Positions 26,742-34,700 of a stretch of 42,751 nucleotides of DNA are shown here, piece by piece. How positions within the stretch are numbered: position 1 is the first letter of the stretch; each line of letters opens with the position of its first letter. The DNA lies in NCBI GenBank assembly GCA_945870855.1, contig CAMBTP010000024.1, positions 1 through 42,751 of the forward strand. The letters are read 5' to 3'. The notes beneath the pieces were generated by a model. It was not told the origin of the DNA. It worked only from the letters and a program-made list of their open reading frames with translations, and did no database searches. This DNA is from Prosthecobacter debontii (GTDB lineage Bacteria; Verrucomicrobiota; Verrucomicrobiia; Verrucomicrobiales; Akkermansiaceae). Both the position numbers and the translations under genes were made by a program.

Positions 26742-27509
26742 ATGAGCGATACCACCCAAGAACAACGGAATGCCTTCGAGAATATTTTTTCTGCCGAAGC
26801 GGCCAGATGGCATTTCCACGACACAAAGGATCCACTGATTCGCTACGTGCGCGACCGGCGGCTTCATCTCGCCCTCGATGCTGTGCGCAAGCTAGCAGGT
26901 GGCTCTATCGAATCACTATCTGTCCTACTGGTTTGCGGCGGCGTGGGGGGTGAAGCCACCTTCTTCGCCAATCATGGCTTCAGCGATGTCACCAACACCG
27001 ATTTCTCGGAGAACGCACTCGATGTCTGCAGGCACCGAGATGAACGGCTCAAAATCCGCCTTCTCAATGCGGAGAACATGGATCTGGAGGATCTCTCCTA
27101 CGATCTCGTTGTCGTACAAGATGGCTTGCATCACCTACCGCGCCCTGCGCTGGGTCTCAATGAAATGATCCGCGTTGCGCGCAAGGCTGTCATCGTGCTC
27201 GAACCTCACACCGGGTGGGTCGCTAAAGCAATTGGCACCGACTGGGAACGGCATGGCAACGCCGTCAATTTTGTCTATCGGTGGAATCTCGAATCGTTCC
27301 GACAGCTCATCCTGAGCCAGTTGCTCGATTCGCCTAAGTCGATCCGTGTCATCCGTCTCTGGGATCATAACAGCGTGATCCATAAAATTGCGTCGAAATT
27401 CGGCAGTGGATCTCTGGGCATATTCATAGCGAAATCCATTTACGCATGCCTCGCGCCGATTAACGCTTTTGGAAACAACTTTATCGGTATTCTTTGGAAG
27501 ACACCTTAA
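26742..27509 (+). CDS. Class I SAM-dependent methyltransferase
   Basis: A 255-residue methyltransferase. VLLVCGGVGGEATFFANHGF is the SAM-binding loop, followed by VTNTDFSENALDVC and YDLVVVQDGLHHLPRP, the usual post-II region with an acidic-aromatic motif. The start at 26742 (MSDTTQEQ) is the first ATG after the dispersed element and is preceded by GAAACACCGATC. The substrate is unknown; a sugar or glycan lipid is likely from its neighbours, both glycosyltransferases. Confidence 0.8.
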   Translation: MSDTTQEQRNAFENIFSAEAARWHFHDTKDPLIRYVRDRRLHLALDAVRKLAGGSIESLSVLLVCGGVGGEATFFANHGFSDVTNTDFSENALDVCRHRDERLKIRLLNAENMDLEDLSYDLVVVQDGLHHLPRPALGLNEMIRVARKAVIVLEPHTGWVAKAIGTDWERHGNAVNFVYRWNLESFRQLILSQLLDSPKSIRVIRLWDHNSVIHKIASKFGSGSLGIFIAKSIYACLAPINAFGNNFIGILWKTP

Positions 27510-27551
27510 CGCTGATACGATTTACTGTCACGACTCTACAACAATTTGATA

Positions 27552-28823
27552 ATGCGATCTGAAAAAAAAATACTTCTTTCCTGTTTTTATTTTTCGCCAT
27601 TTCGAGGTGGTGAAGCGGCAGTAGGGTGGCGGTATGCTATTGGACTAGCAGAATATTTTGACGTGACTGTCATCTATGGTGACTTGGCTGACAGTGAACC
27701 GATGAGATCGGATATCGAACGATACCTTCTCGAAAACAACCTTCCCGAAGGGCTCACTGCCGTGCATGTGAAGCCGCCCCCTTTTGCTCGTTTTATACAT
27801 AGGCTTCATGTTCTTCCTGGATGCTGGTTTCTCTACTATCAGGCGTATAGGGCGTGGCAATCTGAGGCATTTAAGATGGCTCTGCGGCTTAATAAAAAAA
27901 CGCAATTCGATCTCGCTCATCAACTTACCGTGATCAGCTTCCGCGAGCCTGGTTTTCTCTGGCGGATGGGAATTCCGTTCGTGTGGGGCCCTATCAGTGG
28001 AGCAGCCGCTATGCCACGGGCATTCATCGGGAGTTTCGCCCCCAAGGGAGCTTATCGTCACGTCACGAGAAACCTACTCAACGCCTTACAGATACGCCTT
28101 CCGAGCAGAGGACGCCGAGCTGCTAAATCAGCTAACAAGGTCTGGACTGCCACAAAAGAGGATCGAGACATTTTTTTCCGTTTTTGGAAGCAAGAAACCG
28201 AGGTAATGATCGAAACAGGTGCGATTCCTAAATCCGAAATCAAGATCAAGACCCTCATACCCGGAAGGAGGTTGAGTCTGATTTGGTGTGGAACGATTGA
28301 AGACCGCAAAGCTCCACAAATTCTGATCAACGCTCTCGGAACCATAGATCCAGCCTTTGATTGGGAGCTTCACGTGATCGGAGATGGTCCTGACGGGGAT
28401 CGCTGCAAGCGGATATGCGAAAATGTGGGAATTAGCGCTAAAGTCACTTGGCACGGATGGGTATCACACAGTGAAGCCCAAAAGATAATGTCGCAAGGAC
28501 ACGTTCTAATACACAGCGCTCTCAAAGAAGGCACTCCCCATGTCGTGCTGGAGGCCATGGCACTTGGGATGCCGGTGATTTGCCACGATGCCTGCGGCAT
28601 GGGCGTGGCGGTGGATGGGAACTCCGGGCTCAAGGTGGAGATGCGAGATCCGGAAACGAGCGTGGCTGGTTTCCGTGAGGCCATCCTACGCCTGTGCAAC
28701 GAACCTGGGTTGCTGGAGAAACTTTCCGAAGGGGCGTTGGCCCGCGCCCGCGAACTTTCCTGGGAAAACAAGGTCGAGCAGGTCGCGGCCGCATACAACG
28801 AGATCCTCGCCGCTAAATCATGA
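27552..28823 (+). CDS. Glycosyltransferase family 4 protein
   Basis: A 423-residue GT-B glycosyltransferase. SCFYFSPFRGGEAAVGWRYA is the N-terminal acceptor-side loop, WGPISGAAAMPR a mid-protein conserved loop, then WCGTIEDRKAPQILINAL and HSALKEGTPHVVLEAMALG form the donor site with Glu residues in E-x7-E spacing. ATG 27552 is the best start; a TTG six bases earlier adds only two residues. The first two thirds are visibly richer in A/T, with poly-A runs, than the last third and the neighbours. It overlaps the next gene as ATGA (28820-28823). Confidence 0.88.
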   Translation: MRSEKKILLSCFYFSPFRGGEAAVGWRYAIGLAEYFDVTVIYGDLADSEPMRSDIERYLLENNLPEGLTAVHVKPPPFARFIHRLHVLPGCWFLYYQAYRAWQSEAFKMALRLNKKTQFDLAHQLTVISFREPGFLWRMGIPFVWGPISGAAAMPRAFIGSFAPKGAYRHVTRNLLNALQIRLPSRGRRAAKSANKVWTATKEDRDIFFRFWKQETEVMIETGAIPKSEIKIKTLIPGRRLSLIWCGTIEDRKAPQILINALGTIDPAFDWELHVIGDGPDGDRCKRICENVGISAKVTWHGWVSHSEAQKIMSQGHVLIHSALKEGTPHVVLEAMALGMPVICHDACGMGVAVDGNSGLKVEMRDPETSVAGFREAILRLCNEPGLLEKLSEGALARARELSWENKVEQVAAAYNEILAAKS

Positions 28824-29623
28824 GAATCGCTGCCCTGCTGACCTGCTTCAACCGCAAGGAGAAGACCTTGCAATGCCTCCGCGGGCTCTCTGCGCAGGCG
28901 TTGCCGGAAGGTGTGGTCATCGAGACCGTGCTGGTGGACGACGGTTCGCGCGACGGGACGGCGGAGGCGGTTCTTGCGGAGTTTCCGAGGGTTCGGGTAA
29001 TACGAGGGGATGGTTCGCTGTATTGGTGCGGAGGGATGCGGAAAGCATGGCGGGAGGCGGCACTTTCGGAACCGGATTTTTATCTCTTACTGAACGACGA
29101 CACCCTTCTGTTTCCAGGTGCCGTGGCGGGTTTGCTGGACATCACCTCCTCGCCCCAGGATCGGGTCATCGCCGTGGCGGCGATCCGGGATCCTGACACC
29201 GGAAAAGCGACCTACGGCGGCATCCGGCACAAATCCGGACTCGTAGCCGCTAGCGGAAAACTCGAGACCTGCGACACGTTCAACGCGAATGCCGTCCTCG
29301 TGCCCCGGTCGGTGTATCGTGAGCTAGGGATTTTCCACGAGACCTACACCCACGGAATGGGGGACTTTGATTACGGCTACGCGGCAACGCGGCGCGGGAT
29401 TCTCGTGATCCAAAGCGCGGATGTCCTCGGCGAATGTGAGCGCAACGCCCTAGCCGGATCGTGGAGGGATCGCTCGCTGTCACGCGCGACGCGCTGGGAC
29501 ATCCTCCGCTCTCCCAAAGGTCTTCCCTTCCGGGAGTGGATGACTTTCAACCGCCGCAACGCGGGATGGGTCTGGCCGATCCGGACGGTGTCGCCGTATC
29601 TGAAGGTGTTGTTAGGGCGGTAG
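28820..29623 (+). CDS. Glycosyltransferase family 2 protein
   Basis: A 267-residue GT-A enzyme. AALLTCFNRKEKTLQCLRGL is the N-terminal GT2 motif, VLVDDGSRDGT the first Asp motif, YLLLNDDTLLFPGAVAGLLD the DxD motif and HGMGDFDYGYAATRRG the catalytic-base region, as in rhamnosyltransferase-like GT2 enzymes. It overlaps the preceding GT4 gene by four bases, so the two are coupled and probably act in sequence. The final Arg codon and TAG stop come from the element at 29619. Confidence 0.88.
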   Translation: MRIAALLTCFNRKEKTLQCLRGLSAQALPEGVVIETVLVDDGSRDGTAEAVLAEFPRVRVIRGDGSLYWCGGMRKAWREAALSEPDFYLLLNDDTLLFPGAVAGLLDITSSPQDRVIAVAAIRDPDTGKATYGGIRHKSGLVAASGKLETCDTFNANAVLVPRSVYRELGIFHETYTHGMGDFDYGYAATRRGILVIQSADVLGECERNALAGSWRDRSLSRATRWDILRSPKGLPFREWMTFNRRNAGWVWPIRTVSPYLKVLLGR

Positions 29624-29827
29624 GGCTGGGCCGCCGCGCCCCGCCCACTTCGACTTCTTCCGCCGGAGGCTAAATCTTTCTCTTCCTCAAGGACATCTCC
29701 GTTCCACGTATAGCCCTTGCCGCCATTCCTCCTTCGCCAAGGCTTCCTCCTACGCCAAGGCTTCGGCGGACAAGACGGCGGACAAGTCGGCGGATAAGTG
29801 GGCGGATCGAGCCGAGTCCGCCCTACC
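29619..29827. repeat. REPIN-like element with an internal expansion
   Basis: Left end GGTAGGGCTGGGCCGCC, core CTTCTTCCGCCGGAGGCTAA, then CGTTCCACG and CCCTTGCCGCC. After that it carries short duplications (TTCGCCAAGGCTTCC, and GGCGGACAAG in series) before the right end GCGGATCGAGCCGAGTCC ending CTACC. It supplies the preceding stop and ends nine bases before the MBOAT start. Confidence 0.88.
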
Positions 29828-29836
29828 TCTTTAGAT

Positions 29837-31519
29837 ATGTTATTCAATTCCTGGGAATTCCTGATTCTTCTTCTGGTTACGGTGCCGCTGTATTATCTGC
29901 CGGTCGGTGGATCGCGGCGGCGGGTGTGGCAGGTCGGGCTATTGCTAGTGGCCAGCGCGGTGTTCTACGCGTGGGAGGAGCCGCGTCTGCTGCTTCTGCT
30001 CTTCGCATCGTGTATTTTCAACGCGCTAGCGGTGGAAAGAATCCTGTTTTGGAAAGCGGTAGGGCGGACTCAGCCTGATCCGCCCACTTCACCTTCTTCC
30101 GCCGGGGGCTACTCTTCTTCTTCTCAAGGACAATCCGTTCCACGTAGAGCCCTTGCCGCCATGCGGCGGGAATCAGGGCGGATCGAGCCGAGTCCGCCCT
30201 ACCAACGCGCGAAGCGCTGGCTGTTCTGGACGGTGGCGCTGAACCTGGGATTTCTGGCGTTTTTCAAATACGCGGGGTTCTTTGCCGATTGCCTTCCCGA
30301 AACACCGTTCACCGAAACACTGAAACACTGGTTCAATGGCATCCCTTTACCGGTGGGCATCTCGTTCTACACGTTCCAGGGGCTCAGCATGGTGGTGGAT
30401 GTGTGGCGGGACGATATCAGCGATGAGACCCGGGATCGTCTGGCCGGGCGTGGGCGCGACCGGATCAGCTCCGTCCGGGACACGAGTTTCTACATCGTGT
30501 TCTTCCCGCAGCTGGTGGCCGGCCCCATCGTGAAAGCGCACGAGTTCATCGATCAGATCGGCGCGAAGTTTTTCCGGGAGATCGACTGGCTGACGGTGCG
30601 CCGCGGGCTGATCCTCGGTTATTTCCTGAAAGTGTTTGTGGCGGACAACCTCGCCGAACATACCGGCACCCTCACGATGGGTGCCGAGGTCTTGGCGGCC
30701 AGCGGGCCGATCTCGCTGGCGTCGCTGCTTTACGGCTATTCGCTGCAGATTTTCGCGGATTTCGCGGGCTACTCGCTGATCGCGATCGGGCTGGGGGCGT
30801 TGTTCGGTTACAAGCTGCCGCCGAACTTCCATTTCCCCTACCTCTCGACGAGCATCACCGAGTTCTGGCGGCGGTGGCACCTTTCCCTTTCCTCATGGCT
30901 GAGGGATTATCTCTACATTCCGCTGGGTGGAAACCGCAAGGGCACAGGCAGGACCTACTTCAATCTTTTCCTCGTGATGTTCCTCGGCGGACTATGGCAC
31001 GGCGCGGCCTGGAAGTTTGCGATCTGGGGAAGCTTGCATGGGTTGTTTCTCGCGCTCGAAAGACTCTTTGCCAGAAGACGGAAGTCAGGAGTCGGAGGTC
31101 AGGAATCGGAGTCTGTAAATCAACAATCAACAATCAACAATCATCATTCATCAATCAAGATAGCCACCTCTGGCCTCTGGTCTCTGGTCTCTGGCTTCTT
31201 TCTCTGGCTCCTCACCTTCCACCTCGTCACCCTCTTATGGCTGACATTTATGATGCCGGACATGGCGAGCATCGTTTCCTTCTTCAAAGGGCTGGCGCGG
31301 GCGCATTTCGGGTTCTCGGGGCCAGCGATCTTCTCGCTGGCGTTCTATGGCTCCGCGGTGGTGCTTTATCATGCGTGGGGATGGTTGCGGGAGCACCGCG
31401 AGACTTTCGCGTTGAAACTCTTGCGCTCGCCCATCGAGCCCTTGGTTCAGGCGATCATGATCTTCCTGGTGGTGACGAATCCCGGAGCGCCGAGAGGGTT
31501 TATCTATTTCCAATTTTAG
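29837..31519 (+). CDS. MBOAT O-acyltransferase (AlgI-like) carrying two in-frame insertions
   Basis: A 560-residue polytopic membrane protein of the AlgI type, which passes acetyl groups across the membrane for polysaccharide O-acetylation. The MBOAT hallmarks are LPVGISFYTFQGLSMVVD, FPQLVAGPIV, FADFAGYSLIAIGLGALFGY, FWRRWHLSLSSWLRDYLY and LGGLWHGAAWKF, with the catalytic His at residue 388. A complete REPIN-like element (30058-30203) sits in the coding frame and adds a Pro/Ser-rich stretch from about residue 75 to 123. A second low-complexity tract (about 31080-31199) adds VNQQSTINNHHSSIK-type sequence. Both probably fall in loops, so the protein may still work. Start is ATG 29837; the TAG stop overlaps the next element by one base. 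Confidence 0.85.
   Translation: MLFNSWEFLILLLVTVPLYYLPVGGSRRRVWQVGLLLVASAVFYAWEEPRLLLLLFASCIFNALAVERILFWKAVGRTQPDPPTSPSSAGGYSSSSQGQSVPRRALAAMRRESGRIEPSPPYQRAKRWLFWTVALNLGFLAFFKYAGFFADCLPETPFTETLKHWFNGIPLPVGISFYTFQGLSMVVDVWRDDISDETRDRLAGRGRDRISSVRDTSFYIVFFPQLVAGPIVKAHEFIDQIGAKFFREIDWLTVRRGLILGYFLKVFVADNLAEHTGTLTMGAEVLAASGPISLASLLYGYSLQIFADFAGYSLIAIGLGALFGYKLPPNFHFPYLSTSITEFWRRWHLSLSSWLRDYLYIPLGGNRKGTGRTYFNLFLVMFLGGLWHGAAWKFAIWGSLHGLFLALERLFARRRKSGVGGQESESVNQQSTINNHHSSIKIATSGLWSLVSGFFLWLLTFHLVTLLWLTFMMPDMASIVSFFKGLARAHFGFSGPAIFSLAFYGSAVVLYHAWGWLREHRETFALKLLRSPIEPLVQAIMIFLVVTNPGAPRGFIYFQF
30058..30203. repeat. REPIN-like element inside the MBOAT coding sequence
   Basis: A full 146-base copy: GGTAGGGCGGACTCAGCC at the left, core CTTCTTCCGCCGGGGGCTA, CGTTCCACG and CCCTTGCCGCCATGCGGCGG modules, and GCGGATCGAGCCGAGTCC ending CTACC. 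The reading frame of the host gene passes through it with no stop. As 146 is not a multiple of three, the net insertion must include at least one more base, for example from a target duplication. Confidence 0.92.
31080..31199. repeat. Low-complexity word repeats inside the MBOAT coding sequence
   Basis: Three tracts follow each other: GTCAGGAGTCGGAGGTCAGG, then AATCAACAATCAACAATCAA with TCATCATTCATCAATCA, then CTGGTCTCTGGTCTCTGG. All are in frame with the MBOAT gene and encode sequence absent from AlgI-type proteins. It may have spread or expanded independently of the REPIN-like family. Confidence 0.7.
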
Positions 31520-31700
31520 GTAGGGCTGACCCGCTGCGGTCCGCCCAAGATACCTTCTTCCGCCGGACTTGTCCTTCATAGCGCAGCGACGTAGGAGGCT
31601 AAATCCTCTCTTCCTCCTCCCAAGGACTCCCCGTTCCACGATCAGCCCTTGCCGCCATCCGGCGGGAATCAGGGACGACCGCGGCGGGATCGTCCCTACC
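31519..31700. repeat. REPIN-like element upstream of the RAYT gene
   Basis: Left end GGTAGGGCTGACCCGCTGC, a core with an extra 24 or so bases between CCGCCGGA and GGAGGCTAAAT, second module with CGTTCCACG and CCGCCATCCGGCGG, right hairpin ending CTACC at 31700. It ends ten bases before the transposase ATG. Confidence 0.9.
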
Positions 31701-31710
31701 CTTTGATATC

Positions 31711-32154
31711 ATGGAACCGATCGGTCGCAAAAAACTGCCGCATGATGGCGCACCGTTCCAAGCGTCATCGTCGGAGGGCGAAACCTATTTCATCACGATC
31801 TGCTGCGTTCCGCGCGACGTGAACCAATTGGCGCGGGAAGAGATCTGGCGGGGCATCGACGAAACGCTGAGTTTCAGGGAATCGAACGGGGATCTGAGAT
31901 GCGGTCTCGCGCTGGCGATGCCGGATCACTTCCATGGATTGTTCGGTTTTCCCGGAGAGAAGCACATGCGGCAGGTCATTGCCGCGATGAAATCTTGGAT
32001 GTCGGGAAAATACGGAATTCGGTGGCAGCGGGATTTCTTTGATCATCGCTTGCGCAATCCCGACTCCGCTACGGAGAAAGCTCATTACATCCGTATGAAT
32101 CCTGTCAGAGCGGGTCTTTGCAAAAAGCCAGAAGATTGGCCATACCAAAGGTAG
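31711..32154 (+). CDS. REP-associated tyrosine transposase (RAYT, Y1/IS200-like)
   Basis: A 147-residue single-strand DNA transposase of the HUH/Y1 class. The N-terminal beta strand is YFITICCVPR, the HUH-type motif is MPDHFHGLF with His73 and His75, and the C-terminal catalytic Tyr126 lies in HYIRMNPVRAGL, a typical RAYT signature. The family is known to act on REP hairpins with GT-rich tetranucleotide feet. The gene is bracketed by two REPIN-like elements (31519-31700 and 32150-32274), and its last Arg codon and TAG stop come from the second. It is a good candidate for mobilising this repeat family. It sits between the MBOAT and SGNH-like genes, whose products probably work together. It appears intact. 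Confidence 0.88.
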   Translation: MEPIGRKKLPHDGAPFQASSSEGETYFITICCVPRDVNQLAREEIWRGIDETLSFRESNGDLRCGLALAMPDHFHGLFGFPGEKHMRQVIAAMKSWMSGKYGIRWQRDFFDHRLRNPDSATEKAHYIRMNPVRAGLCKKPEDWPYQR

Positions 32155-32274
32155 GGCTGAGGCGCTGCCCTCCGCCCACTTCGACTTCTTCCGCCGGAGG
32201 CTAGATCTTTCTCTTCGGTTTGGATTCGTCATTCGCTGAGAACCAGGGACGACCGCAGCGGGATCGTCCCTACC
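32150..32274. repeat. REPIN-like element downstream of the RAYT gene
   Basis: Left end GGTAGGGCTGAGGCGCTGC, core CTTCTTCCGCCGGAGGCTAG, short form without the second module, right hairpin GGGACGACC...GGATCGTCCC ending CTACC. It carries the transposase stop codon and ends 22 bases before the next ATG. Confidence 0.9.
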
Positions 32275-32296
32275 ATAATCATCCCGATCCAATTCC

Positions 32297-33136
32297 ATGA
32301 CTTACGCCCTCACCCTCACCATCGCCTTGGCGGCCTGCTTCGGCCTACAGACGCTCGCGCTGCACCTTGTTGGCGGGCGGACGACGAAGAGCGAATCGAA
32401 TTTCTTCTCGTCGATCGCGAGGATACAAACGGGGGCGGCGGAACCCGTCGCGAAGGTGTTTTTGGCAGGATCATCGCTGACCGGGCGTTTCCCGAGCCGG
32501 ACGGAAGAGTTTCCTGAGGTGGCGAACATGGGGTGTGATGGAGGTAGCGCGGCTGTGGTAATGCGTGCGATCGACAAGGGCATCCTGCCATTGCCCCCCA
32601 TCCTGGTGATCGAGGGTAATACACTTTACAGGGAACAAGGTGCTGGCAAGAGCCTGGTCGCAGAGGTGATGGATTCGCCGTGGTTCAGCGTTGGTCGCAA
32701 GTTTCCGAACCTTGGCGCGACGGCGCGGCCATCTGCCTTCGCCTACTCGATCCTGCTGGAGCGGAAGGTCGGGAGGGCGGATGAGGGTGAGAGGCTGCCG
32801 TTGCCGTTTCCTGCACTTGCCATGATCCCGCCGCCGGATGCGGAACCCCTGCCTGAAAAGGCCAGCGCGGTGATCGCCGAGCTAACTGCAATCACAGAAA
32901 GGTTCCGCGAGCGGGGATGCCGGATGCTGATTGTCCAGCTTCCGCCGGGAGCCGAGGCCGACTCCATGAACACCCGAATTCCCTACGAATTTTCGCGGGC
33001 ATCGGGCATCCCTTTGTTGGATCTTTCCAAGGATCTGCCGCCGGGAGCTGTGAGATATACGGACGGCATCCACATGGCTCCCGCCAGTGCGGCGGCGGCG
33101 TTGCGGAGCATCCTCATGGCGCTCGAAAACCCGTGA
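32297..33136 (+). CDS. SGNH/AlgJ-like O-acetyltransferase partner
   Basis: A 279-residue protein with an N-terminal hydrophobic segment (residues 1-25) that probably anchors it facing the periplasm. FLAGSSLTGRF at 55-65 fits block I of SGNH hydrolases with Ser59 or Ser60 as nucleophile, and YTDGIHMAPASAA near the C-terminus fits block V with its Asp and His. AlgX/AlgJ-type SGNH proteins accept the acetyl group passed by an MBOAT protein and place it on the glycan, and the MBOAT gene lies just upstream, separated by the RAYT gene and two elements. The overall similarity to AlgJ is weak, so the pairing is inference from context. Confidence 0.65.
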   Translation: MTYALTLTIALAACFGLQTLALHLVGGRTTKSESNFFSSIARIQTGAAEPVAKVFLAGSSLTGRFPSRTEEFPEVANMGCDGGSAAVVMRAIDKGILPLPPILVIEGNTLYREQGAGKSLVAEVMDSPWFSVGRKFPNLGATARPSAFAYSILLERKVGRADEGERLPLPFPALAMIPPPDAEPLPEKASAVIAELTAITERFRERGCRMLIVQLPPGAEADSMNTRIPYEFSRASGIPLLDLSKDLPPGAVRYTDGIHMAPASAAAALRSILMALENP

Positions 33137-33166
33137 GGCAGGGGATTGTTCCTTTCCATTGAACCC

Positions 33167-33964
33167 ATGTTTCACGCGATCCGATCCATTCTCCGGGAGT
33201 CAGGCCTGCGGAAGGGGAGGCTACTTTCCGCAATGCGCGCGTGGCCCGGGTATCTGGCCGACAGGCGGGGCTTTCTCGAGGCTCAGGGCAGTATGGGAGA
33301 TTTTTTATGGGGCAAGGAATATCCCATCCTGACGGAAAAAGCGGAAGCGAGCGGGGGTTGGGGCGCGTATCCACTGCAGGATCTCACCGTGGCGAGGTGG
33401 ATCCGCGAGGATGCACCGGCGCGACACTTCGATGTGGGTTCGAGGATCGACGGATTCGTGTGCAATGTGGCCACCTTCCGTGAAATCGATGTGATCGACA
33501 TCCGCCCCGCGCCCGGTGCCATACCGGGCGTTGTTTTTCACCAACACGATGTGATGGGCGAATGTCCGCCTGAATGGGAAAAGGCTATCCCCTCGCTTTC
33601 CTGCCTGCATACGATCGAACACTTCGGACTTGGCAGATATGGCGATCCGATCGATCCGCTTGGGCATGAGAAAGGGCTGGAGCGGCTCAAGGCGATGGTC
33701 GCGCCGGGCGGGATGTTTTACCTGTCCACCCCCATCGGGACGCAGCGGATCGAATTCAACGCCCACCGGATTTTCGCGGCGGCGACGGTGCTGGGCTGGT
33801 TCGGCGAGGGTTGGGAAATCGAGCGCTTCACGGTGATCCGCGACGACGCGACGATCTGGAGTGATCCGGCGCGGGACGGGGATTCGGTGGCAAGAAATTT
33901 CGGGTGCGAAACGGGTGTAGCGATCCTGGCCGCAAGGAAAACAGCGAACGCCGATCAGGGATGA
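33167..33964 (+). CDS. DUF268 family protein (methyltransferase-like)
   Basis: A 265-residue protein with DUF268 features: HFDVGSRIDGFVCNVATF and VIDIRPAPG in the middle, then SCLHTIEHFGLGRYGDPIDP and APGGMFYLSTPIG. The fold looks like a class I methyltransferase with a SAM-type loop and an EH-containing post-II motif, but no member with a proven reaction is known to me. It occurs in polysaccharide loci. I prefer ATG 33167 to a TTG at 33146. The stop overlaps the next gene's start as ATGA (33961-33964). Confidence 0.78.
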   Translation: MFHAIRSILRESGLRKGRLLSAMRAWPGYLADRRGFLEAQGSMGDFLWGKEYPILTEKAEASGGWGAYPLQDLTVARWIREDAPARHFDVGSRIDGFVCNVATFREIDVIDIRPAPGAIPGVVFHQHDVMGECPPEWEKAIPSLSCLHTIEHFGLGRYGDPIDPLGHEKGLERLKAMVAPGGMFYLSTPIGTQRIEFNAHRIFAAATVLGWFGEGWEIERFTVIRDDATIWSDPARDGDSVARNFGCETGVAILAARKTANADQG

Positions 33965-34638
33965 GCGCCGAATTCGACGAGCACGCAGAGAGCTACGAGG
34001 AAACGCTGGAGAGCTCCTTGGAGGTTTCCGGGGAGAACCGAGATTACTTCGCGGCGGGGCGGATGAGGTTCCTTTCCGGATTGCTGGAGCGCGCCGGTCG
34101 GAAGGCGGGGGAGGTGCTGGATTTCGGTTGCGGGACGGGAAACGGGCTGCCGCACGCGCAAGAGCGGCTGGGGGCGGAAAGGGTCACGGGAGCGGATGTT
34201 TCCGCCGCCTCCCTGGAGATCGCGCGGCGGCGATTTCCCAAAACGGAACTTTGCCTGAATGGCGAGCTGCCTGCGGGAGCCTTCGACACGGTGTTCTGCA
34301 ATGGGGTCATCCATCATGTTCCGGTGGATGAGAGGAAACAGGTTTTCGCGGAGATCCACCGCGCGACGAAGCCGGGCGGCTGGTTCGCATTGTTCGAGAA
34401 CTCGAAATGGAATCCCGCCACGAGGTATGTGATGAGCCGCTGCGCCTTTGACAACAACGCCGTGCCGATCTCCTCGCGCGAGGCAAGGCGATGGATGCGC
34501 GAGGCGGGGTTCCGGGTTCTGGGCACGCGTTACCTATTCGTTTTTCCCAAGGCGCTGGGGATGTTCCGGTGGATGGAGCCTTGGCTCTCGCCGCTGCCGC
34601 TCGGGACGCAGTATGTGGTCTGGGGGGTGAAGGGATGA
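33961..34638 (+). CDS. Class I SAM-dependent methyltransferase
   Basis: A 225-residue methyltransferase of the UbiE/Methyltransf_11 type. VLDFGCGTGNGLPHAQERLG is the SAM loop, VTGADVSAASLEIARRRFP holds the acidic residue binding ribose, and FDTVFCNGVIHHVPVDERK is the post-II motif. The C-terminal half includes a conserved YLFVFPKALGMFR segment. It overlaps the DUF268 gene by four bases, suggesting that both act on the same substrate. A further gene starts only after a repeat-filled gap. Confidence 0.85.
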   Translation: MSAEFDEHAESYEETLESSLEVSGENRDYFAAGRMRFLSGLLERAGRKAGEVLDFGCGTGNGLPHAQERLGAERVTGADVSAASLEIARRRFPKTELCLNGELPAGAFDTVFCNGVIHHVPVDERKQVFAEIHRATKPGGWFALFENSKWNPATRYVMSRCAFDNNAVPISSREARRWMREAGFRVLGTRYLFVFPKALGMFRWMEPWLSPLPLGTQYVVWGVKG

Positions 34639-34662
34639 AGAGATTCAAAGGGCGTTTGATCT

Positions 34663-34700
34663 GGTAGGGCTGACCCGCCGCAGACGCAGCGGGTTGCCGT
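34663..34700. repeat. Partial REPIN-like left end
   Basis: GGTAGGGCTGACCCGCCGCA matches the left terminus of the dispersed element; no core or right end follows. The sequence then passes straight into a different inverted-repeat element at 34701. Confidence 0.7.

Noticed and set aside
30290..30335. GAAACAC words in the MBOAT gene as a third insertion
   Set aside because: The encoded residues fit the usual variable loop before LPVGISFYTF, so an insertion is not needed to explain them.
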